Source: Spirochaetota bacterium
GTDB lineage: Bacteria; Spirochaetota; JAHITG01
Reading direction: 5' to 3'
Assembly: GCA_018817865.1 (NCBI GenBank)
Contig: JAHITG010000141.1
Coordinates: 1-9,915, forward strand
Length of the DNA: 9,915 nt
Shown here: piece after piece, positions 5,203-9,915 of the stretch
How the letters are laid out: each line of letters opens with the position of its first letter
How positions within the stretch are numbered: position 1 is the first letter of the stretch
The notes under the pieces: generated by a model
Database searches by the model: none
Told to the model about the DNA's origin: nothing
Seen by the model: only the letters and a program-made list of their open reading frames with translations
Translations under genes and position numbers: made by a program

Positions 5203-6906
5203 ATGAAAAAACCGGATATTAAAAGAAAAACAGATGATCCTTTTATATGGGAAACACACGGCATCCATCTCGGTACGGGTGAAGACCATATAAAACACGG
5301 AATAGATAATCTCGATCTTGTCATTAAAAAAGCCATATCACTCTCTTTTCCGTCTATTACATTCATTATCCACACACCAAGGCTTACACGCTTTCGATAC
5401 CATACTGAGCGGAATACTGACATTAAATTTGTCCGCGGAGATGCCTCCTATTTCAACTATTCTAAAATAATGGAGGAGGCCCGGAGGAAATATCATAAAC
5501 TGATCACTGTCCGGTACGGTATCGAGCTGGAATGGCTTGGCAGTGAGCTTGGCATGCAATGGAACAGGGCAAAGATCTTTCAGGCACCCGGCATTGACTT
5601 TGTGATAGGGTCCGTTCATTTTTCCAGGGAAGGGATCCCCTATGACGGATCCAGAGAAGAGACGGATTCTTTGATCAAAACAAGGGGAAGCGTATATGAA
5701 CTCTGGGCAGGATATATCGATGAACTCATTGAAATGATCGATTCCTGCCGGGACCTTATCCATGCTGTCGGGCACCTGGACATCCCAAAGACCTATGCTC
5801 CCCTGCCGAAACCGCTCATGGATATTGAACATTCAAGTGATGACCTTGCCCGCCGTATGGTGACACTTCTGGAAATGATCAGCGACTATAACTTTGCGAT
5901 CGACCTGAACCTCTCAGGACTGGATAAGAACTGCGGAGCCTTTCCGGATATTAATATATTAAAAAAGGCATATAAACTGGGAATACCCCTTGCTATCGGG
6001 ACGGATTCACATCACCTGGACCAGATAGGGAAGAAACATAAAACAGGTATTCAAATAGCAATGGAAGCGGGATACAAATATTATGTCTCGTTTTTAAAAG
6101 GAATACCGGAAAAAAGGCCTCTTGCTGATAATAATATGCATTATTTTCAGATACTGAACCTGGGTATTGAAATGCTGAATTTAAGGTTTAAAAAAAGAGA
6201 AAGGCTTCAATTGTCTAAATTTTCATTTGGCGGACCTTTCAAGGTCCTTCAGCAGGTATTTCCGGATTCGGTCCTTCTGGGAGAATATAAAGCGATCCGT
6301 ATTCGAAAAGAGGAGAAATCCATTACGATCAGCGATGAACCGCCGGATAACAGCAATAAGAAGATCACCTGCCTTTATGCCCGTCATACTGATAAACCTG
6401 GTACCCTCTCCATCCTCTTTAATATGCTGGCATCAGAAGGGATCAACGTGGACACGGCTCATCTTATACCGTTGAAAGACGGAACAGCAACCGCTTATCT
6501 GGAACTGACCGGGCCTGATAAGGCCATCAAAGAAGCAGTCGAATTTGTCATGGGAACAGCAAAGGAAAGATTTTTACAGCTGAAACCCAAGCTAAAGACA
6601 GAGCTGCCTCCCTTTAAAAAATCCCCCTTCTACATACTGCAGGTCGATGGAGTGGACCTTCCTATCCCTGTTTCAAAGCAGATGGTCCTCACCGTTCACA
6701 ATGATAAACCGGGGGTTCTTCTGATCCTTTTATCCGCCCTGGCATCAAGGCAGATCAATGTCGCTGACCTTCAGCTGGGTCACAGGGGCGATAAAGGATT
6801 TGCCGTACTGGGAGTAGAAGGAAATGAAAGGGATGTAGCGGAAGTACTGACAAAACTGGGCCCTCAATTCTATGAAGTCTCTCATTTGACCTTAAATAAC
6901 ATATAA
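5203..6906 (+). CDS. PHP-domain phosphoesterase fused to two ACT domains
   Basis: A 567-residue cytoplasmic protein. Residues about 15-300 form a PHP metallohydrolase barrel of the HisK/histidinol-phosphatase type. Candidate metal ligands are H19/H22 (ETHGIHLG, where H-x-H is usual), H57 (TFIIHTPR), E108/E110 (GIELE), H139 (GSVHF), H191/D193 (GHLD) and D268/H270 (GTDSHH). Residues about 310-385 are a linker. Two ACT domains follow: about 387-452 (DKPGTLSILFNMLASEGINVDTA) and about 492-560 (NDKPGVLLILLSALASRQINVADLQLG). The second resembles the serine-sensing ACT of phosphoglycerate dehydrogenase. ACT domains bind amino acids, so the phosphatase is probably feedback-regulated; histidinol phosphate or phosphoserine are guesses for the substrate. 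The first in-frame stop upstream is TAA at 5179, so ATG 5203 is the only normal start; AAGGAG at 5168 is too far (29 bases). The NlpC/P60 gene follows after 79 bases. Confidence 0.82.
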   Translation: MKKPDIKRKTDDPFIWETHGIHLGTGEDHIKHGIDNLDLVIKKAISLSFPSITFIIHTPRLTRFRYHTERNTDIKFVRGDASYFNYSKIMEEARRKYHKLITVRYGIELEWLGSELGMQWNRAKIFQAPGIDFVIGSVHFSREGIPYDGSREETDSLIKTRGSVYELWAGYIDELIEMIDSCRDLIHAVGHLDIPKTYAPLPKPLMDIEHSSDDLARRMVTLLEMISDYNFAIDLNLSGLDKNCGAFPDINILKKAYKLGIPLAIGTDSHHLDQIGKKHKTGIQIAMEAGYKYYVSFLKGIPEKRPLADNNMHYFQILNLGIEMLNLRFKKRERLQLSKFSFGGPFKVLQQVFPDSVLLGEYKAIRIRKEEKSITISDEPPDNSNKKITCLYARHTDKPGTLSILFNMLASEGINVDTAHLIPLKDGTATAYLELTGPDKAIKEAVEFVMGTAKERFLQLKPKLKTELPPFKKSPFYILQVDGVDLPIPVSKQMVLTVHNDKPGVLLILLSALASRQINVADLQLGHRGDKGFAVLGVEGNERDVAEVLTKLGPQFYEVSHLTLNNI

Positions 6907-6985
6907 CAGCTTTCATCTTAAAATATAGCTGAACGATTAAATTCTACACCACCGTCATAAACCTGCCGATAAATTAAATAAAGAA

Positions 6986-8335
6986 ATGAAACAGATAATT
7001 AAAATAATGATCATGGTGCTTTTGTCTCTGCTACTCTGGGGTTCAACATGCAGAAGAGAGACCCGGTTCAATATTTATGAACCGGATGAAGAACTGCAGA
7101 ATGCGGATTTCTGGCTGTCCGGCATTAAAGATGCGGATAAATTAATTTTAACTAAAAAACAGATAAAAAAGATAAACAGTAAGAATTACCAAAAGAACCT
7201 TATGATCCGGCCTTTACAGAAAAAAACGCTGTACACGAAAAGAGAGATCAAACAATTTCTTAAATGGGACCTGGCCTGGATAAAGCACTTTAAAAAATAT
7301 GATAAGGACGGTACTCCTGTTAACGGGACTGAATTCAGGAAACAAATGCAGGAGCTTTCAGCTTTGGGATCCATAAAGAAAAAGGTCAGTACAAAATACT
7401 GCCTCGTGGTAAAACCGACATCTTTACGGGCATTCCCCACGGACAGGATCATATTGAGAAAACCGGATGATTATCCGTTTGATGTCATACATGTAACCTA
7501 TCTGGATACCGGGGAAGTCCTTACCCTCCTCCATACATCCGCTGATAAAAAATGGGGATACGGGCTTTCCGCATACAGACGGGGATGGTTCCGTCTTTCG
7601 GATGCAGGATGGACATACAGTAAACAAGAGGTGCAAAAATTCATTCAAAGCAGTAAATTTGTAATGGCAACAGGATGGGAAGTGCCTGTATATTCTTCTA
7701 TCTCTTTCAACCGGACACGGACCGTTATCCACATGGGCTCAAAACTGCCGTTAGTACGGGATAACGCTCATCACTACATCGTCAAGATCCCGGCGAACAG
7801 GCCGGATGGCAAACTTAAATTCCGGTTAGGCTATATAAAAAAAGACGACCGGGTAAATATGGAATATCTGAAATGCACTCCGAATAATGTGGCCCGCCAG
7901 GCCTTTAAAATGATCGGTATGCCCTATACCTGGGGCGGGTTTGAATACGGAACAGACTGCTCCTCCTTCATACGGCGCGTCTTTCTGACCATGGGGCTGA
8001 ACCTTCCCAGGAATTCCCTGCAGCAGATGAAGGTCCTGAAAAAAAAGAGTGTAAGATCCAGACAGCCGGATCAGAAGCAAAGGGTCATGAACACATTAAA
8101 ACCTTTTCAGGCTATACTGTACTATCACACTCCCAGCCATGTCATGCTGTATGCGGGAAAATACAACGGGGGCCATTATGTCATTCATAATAAATGGGCT
8201 TTTAAAAAAAGGGAAGGAAAAGAAGAAAAGAAAGTGTACATTAAACAGATCGTGGTCACGGGCCTTGACCTTGGCAAGGAATCCTCTGATAAATCGCTCT
8301 TCAGCAAGATCTCCCGTATCAGTGTTTTGAAATAA
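6986..8335 (+). CDS. NlpC/P60 cell-wall peptidase lipoprotein with N-terminal and SH3b domains
   Basis: A 449-residue protein expected to cleave the gamma-D-glutamyl-diamino acid bond of peptidoglycan stem peptides. A hydrophobic signal ends at Cys22 (GSTC), a loose lipobox, so it is probably lipid-anchored. Residues about 35-130 match the N-terminal stabilising region of this family (compare Desulfovibrio DvLysin-type proteins), about 140-205 the first SH3-like domain (VVKPTSLRAFPTDR, WGYGLSAYRRGWFRLSDAGW) and about 225-290 the second (VYSSISFNRTRTVIHMGSKLP). The NlpC/P60 domain begins near 300: GMPYTWGGFEYGTDCSSF carries the nucleophile Cys325, PSHVMLYAG the base His385 and YVIHNKW the third residue His401. 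All catalytic residues are present. The C-terminal Lys/Glu-rich loop (406-420) is specific to this copy. The ATG at 6986 lacks a clear ribosome site. Role in wall turnover or peptide recycling; a link to the preceding PHP-ACT gene is not evident. Confidence 0.9.
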   Translation: MKQIIKIMIMVLLSLLLWGSTCRRETRFNIYEPDEELQNADFWLSGIKDADKLILTKKQIKKINSKNYQKNLMIRPLQKKTLYTKREIKQFLKWDLAWIKHFKKYDKDGTPVNGTEFRKQMQELSALGSIKKKVSTKYCLVVKPTSLRAFPTDRIILRKPDDYPFDVIHVTYLDTGEVLTLLHTSADKKWGYGLSAYRRGWFRLSDAGWTYSKQEVQKFIQSSKFVMATGWEVPVYSSISFNRTRTVIHMGSKLPLVRDNAHHYIVKIPANRPDGKLKFRLGYIKKDDRVNMEYLKCTPNNVARQAFKMIGMPYTWGGFEYGTDCSSFIRRVFLTMGLNLPRNSLQQMKVLKKKSVRSRQPDQKQRVMNTLKPFQAILYYHTPSHVMLYAGKYNGGHYVIHNKWAFKKREGKEEKKVYIKQIVVTGLDLGKESSDKSLFSKISRISVLK

Positions 8336-8347
8336 ATGATTTCTAAG

Positions 8348-8482
8348 ATTAGCCACAGAAGTACACAGAAAACACAGAAACACGGATGAATATAGAGCCA
8401 AGGAAGCATACGGAATATCACGAAATTTTTTTAATATTTTTTAATTTTTTTCTGTGAGCTTCTGTGTCTTTCCGTGGCTAAT
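8348..8482. repeat. Palindromic CACAGA repeat element with T-rich core (copy B)
   Basis: The ends are inverted repeats: ATTAGCCACAGA (8348-8359) against ATTAGCCACGGA read on the other strand (8482-8471), 11 of 12 matching. Inside them, GTACACAGAA-AACACAGAAA on the left faces AGACACAGAA-GCTCACAGAAA on the right. The core includes three poly-T runs. The element fills the 159-base gap between the convergent genes ending at 8335 and 8495. Folded as RNA it gives a long imperfect hairpin that could end both transcripts. Same family as the element at 831-1036. Confidence 0.65.
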
Positions 8483-8494
8483 AATAAATTCCAC

Positions 8495-9022
8495 TTAGTC
8501 CGTGAAGCAGACTTCGCTGATCGAGACGCTGCAGACCTTCTCATCGGAGATGACCTGGCCGATGATGGTTCCGAAGAAGGTGTCATACTCCAGTTTCTTT
8601 GCGATCAGCCGTACAGTTCTGTCCGGCAGTATTGGCTGGAGAAAGTGGGCGCCGATGATCCTGGTAGCACGCACACCGGAAGGGGATGCCCCTTCTTCGA
8701 TCCGGGTACTCTTTTTTTCAATAAAATAATGGAGACAGAGGCCTAGCTGGCCCACCATTTCCAGCTGGAGTGAACCGGGATAGACAGGAAAATCCGGAAA
8801 GTGCCCCTTGAATAGAGGTTCATCAGGGGATATATATCGTTCTCCTGTGATAACTTCCTGTGTCAGGTCAATTCCCGTGATCGTATCCACCAAAAGGAAC
8901 GGATCCCGGTGAGGGATGATCTTATGAATATCTTCTTTATTGAATGAAGTCTTTTGTGCGAGACTGTTGAATTCAACTATTGGTTTTTTCCTGAACTCTT
9001 TTAATAAGGATTCATAGTCCAT
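8495..9022 (-). CDS. FabZ-like hotdog 3-hydroxyacyl-ACP dehydratase
   Basis: A 175-residue hotdog-fold protein that should remove water from 3-hydroxyacyl chains held on a carrier protein, giving trans-2-enoyl products. IPHRDPFLLVDTI (36-48) and LFKGHFPDFPVYPGSLQLEMVGQLG (70-94) are the FabZ signatures. The catalytic pair is present as His74 and Glu88, 14 residues apart as in FabZ. It is longer than housekeeping FabZ (about 145) through about 30 extra N-terminal residues and a loop near 102-120 (KKSTRIEEGASPSGV), which suggests a specialised pathway copy. The start lies 2 bases after the stop of the oxoamine synthase gene, with only a weak GAAGAAG ribosome site inside that gene, so the two are co-transcribed and probably translationally coupled. 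It is the last gene of the operon before repeat B. Confidence 0.85.
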   Translation of the reverse strand: MDYESLLKEFRKKPIVEFNSLAQKTSFNKEDIHKIIPHRDPFLLVDTITGIDLTQEVITGERYISPDEPLFKGHFPDFPVYPGSLQLEMVGQLGLCLHYFIEKKSTRIEEGASPSGVRATRIIGAHFLQPILPDRTVRLIAKKLEYDTFFGTIIGQVISDEKVCSVSISEVCFTD

Positions 9023-9024
9023 TT

Positions 9025-9915
9025 CTACTTCTTCAGGCCCTTTGCAATGACATCATTAATGATATTGCAGGCTTCATCGATCTCCCCTTTCGTAAGCTGG
9101 GATGAGACCGATATACGGAACCGTCTCGAATTGGCCGGAACAGCAGGAAAATCTACCGGCTGAAGAAAGAGTCCCCTCTTCTGCACTTCAGCTGCCATTT
9201 TATAAAGCTTCTCGCCTGACGGGCCGATAATGATCGGGATGACCTGTGATTCTGTTCCGCCCAGGTTCAGGTCCATATCCAGGAGCTGTTTTTTAAAGTA
9301 GTCCACATTTTCCCAGAGCTTATCACGCAGAGAAGAGTCGCGCGTTGCAATTTCCAGTGCTTTGATCAGGCCCGCTACCACAGGCGGAGAAGGAGCACAG
9401 GAAAAATTATACGGTGAAGAATACCCTTTTAAGTAGCGGATGATCCTTTTATTGGCGCAGATAAATCCGCCCACACCGCCGAATGATTTGCTCAGGGTAC
9501 CAAAAGTAATACCGACCTTATCTTCCAGGCCGAAATGCTCAGCCACTCCCCTTCCGTTCTTGCCGAACATCAAGGTAGAATGAGCTTCATCAATATATAT
9601 TGCTGCATTATATTTTTCACATACTTCTACTACTTCAGGGAGCTTTACCAGGTCCCCGTCCATGGAATAAACGCCTTCAATCGCCACCAGCGTCCTCTTT
9701 CCCTTGTTCTTCTCCAGCATCTCAGTCAGGTGGTCAATGTCATTATGCCTGAAGAAGAGCATCTTGGAGCCTGAAAGCGTACCGCCGTCCACAAGGCTCT
9801 TATGGCATTTTTCATCCAGGATAAAGATATCATCCTTCCGCAGTATCCCCTGTATGGCCCCGTAATTGCCTCCCAATCCACTGGAATAGAGGATGCAGTC
9901 CTCTTTTTCTTTAAA
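9025..9915 (-). CDS. Alpha-oxoamine synthase (PLP-dependent acyltransferase), C-terminal three quarters
   Basis: The frame is open to the right edge; 296 residues are visible and roughly 100 N-terminal ones are missing. It belongs to the fold-type I PLP enzymes that condense an acyl thioester with an amino acid and lose CO2 (BioF, Kbl, HemA, serine palmitoyltransferase). Visible motifs: SSGLGGNYGAIQGIL near the left of the frame, EGVYSMDGDLVKLP, IYIDEAHSTLMFGKNGRGVAEHFG (Asp and His of the cofactor site), GTLSKSFGGVGGF with the PLP lysine (codon 9487-9489), and the PVDFPAVP...RFRISVSSQLTKGEID end. DEAHS followed by GRGxxEHFG is closer to serine palmitoyltransferase-like members than to Kbl (DDSHA) or HemA (DEVHA), but substrate cannot be fixed by this. 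The coupled FabZ-like dehydratase argues for a long or modified acyl chain carried on ACP rather than acetyl-CoA, and against plain threonine breakdown. Confidence 0.88.
   Translation of the reverse strand, partial: FKEKEDCILYSSGLGGNYGAIQGILRKDDIFILDEKCHKSLVDGGTLSGSKMLFFRHNDIDHLTEMLEKNKGKRTLVAIEGVYSMDGDLVKLPEVVEVCEKYNAAIYIDEAHSTLMFGKNGRGVAEHFGLEDKVGITFGTLSKSFGGVGGFICANKRIIRYLKGYSSPYNFSCAPSPPVVAGLIKALEIATRDSSLRDKLWENVDYFKKQLLDMDLNLGGTESQVIPIIIGPSGEKLYKMAAEVQKRGLFLQPVDFPAVPANSRRFRISVSSQLTKGEIDEACNIINDVIAKGLKK

Noticed and set aside
5338..5832. Leftward 164-codon frame inside the PHP domain
   Set aside because: Antisense to conserved PHP motifs; no recognisable domain or start signal.
8474..8746. 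Rightward frames of 75-90 codons over the dehydratase gene
   Set aside because: Antisense to the FabZ-like gene with its intact His/Glu pair; the start lies in the repeat boundary with no ribosome site.
9025..9876. Complete 283-residue oxoamine synthase starting at TTG 9876
   Set aside because: The frame stays open to the window edge and the residues before it (KEDCILYSSGL) continue the family's conserved sequence, so the start is outside the window.

Overview
The window is AT-rich bacterial DNA (roughly 40% G+C by eye, much lower between genes). It holds nine protein genes, two of them cut by the window edges, and no rRNA, tRNA, CRISPR array or transposase. Signal peptides, lipoprotein signals and a predicted outer-membrane beta-barrel point to a diderm bacterium. 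Loose lipoboxes (LHSC, GSTC), paired CsgG-like envelope proteins, stand-alone PilZ proteins and interspersed CACAGA-type palindromes would fit a spirochaete-like or uncultured environmental lineage. That placement is inference; no marker gene settles it.

Left part (1-4343): a leftward gene enters from the edge and encodes a secreted protein with a carbohydrate-binding-like beta-sandwich, followed by the first strand of a glycosidase-type domain. After a 435-base spacer carrying a large palindromic repeat come a CsgG/TolB-like lipoprotein (+), two paralogous stand-alone PilZ proteins (-), and a secreted CsgG-like domain fused to a C-terminal beta-barrel (+). The last PilZ gene and the barrel gene are divergent, each behind a good sigma70-type promoter. 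The block pairs two envelope CsgG-fold proteins with two c-di-GMP receptors.

Middle (4344-8335): a strong bidirectional terminator separates the barrel gene from a leftward EntD/Sfp-type phosphopantetheinyl transferase. Divergent from it, across an 18-bp AT-only inverted repeat, is a 567-residue PHP-ACT-ACT protein: a HisK-like metallophosphoesterase domain joined to two amino-acid-binding ACT domains. It is followed on the same strand by a lipoprotein NlpC/P60 cell-wall peptidase with an N-terminal stabilising region and two SH3-like domains.

Right part (8336-9915): a second palindromic repeat fills the gap between convergent genes. Beyond it lies a tight leftward operon that enters from the right edge: an alpha-oxoamine synthase (PLP acyl-CoA/ACP:amino acid condensing enzyme) followed two bases later by a FabZ-like hotdog dehydratase. 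Together with the PPTase about 3.4 kb away, this suggests acyl-carrier-protein-based synthesis of a long-chain base or other amino-lipid.

The observations most worth following are the PHP-ACT-ACT fusion with an altered first metal motif, the PilZ/CsgG block, the oxoamine synthase-dehydratase pair, the CACAGA palindromes, and genes whose -10 boxes lie next to the start codon without a Shine-Dalgarno site.
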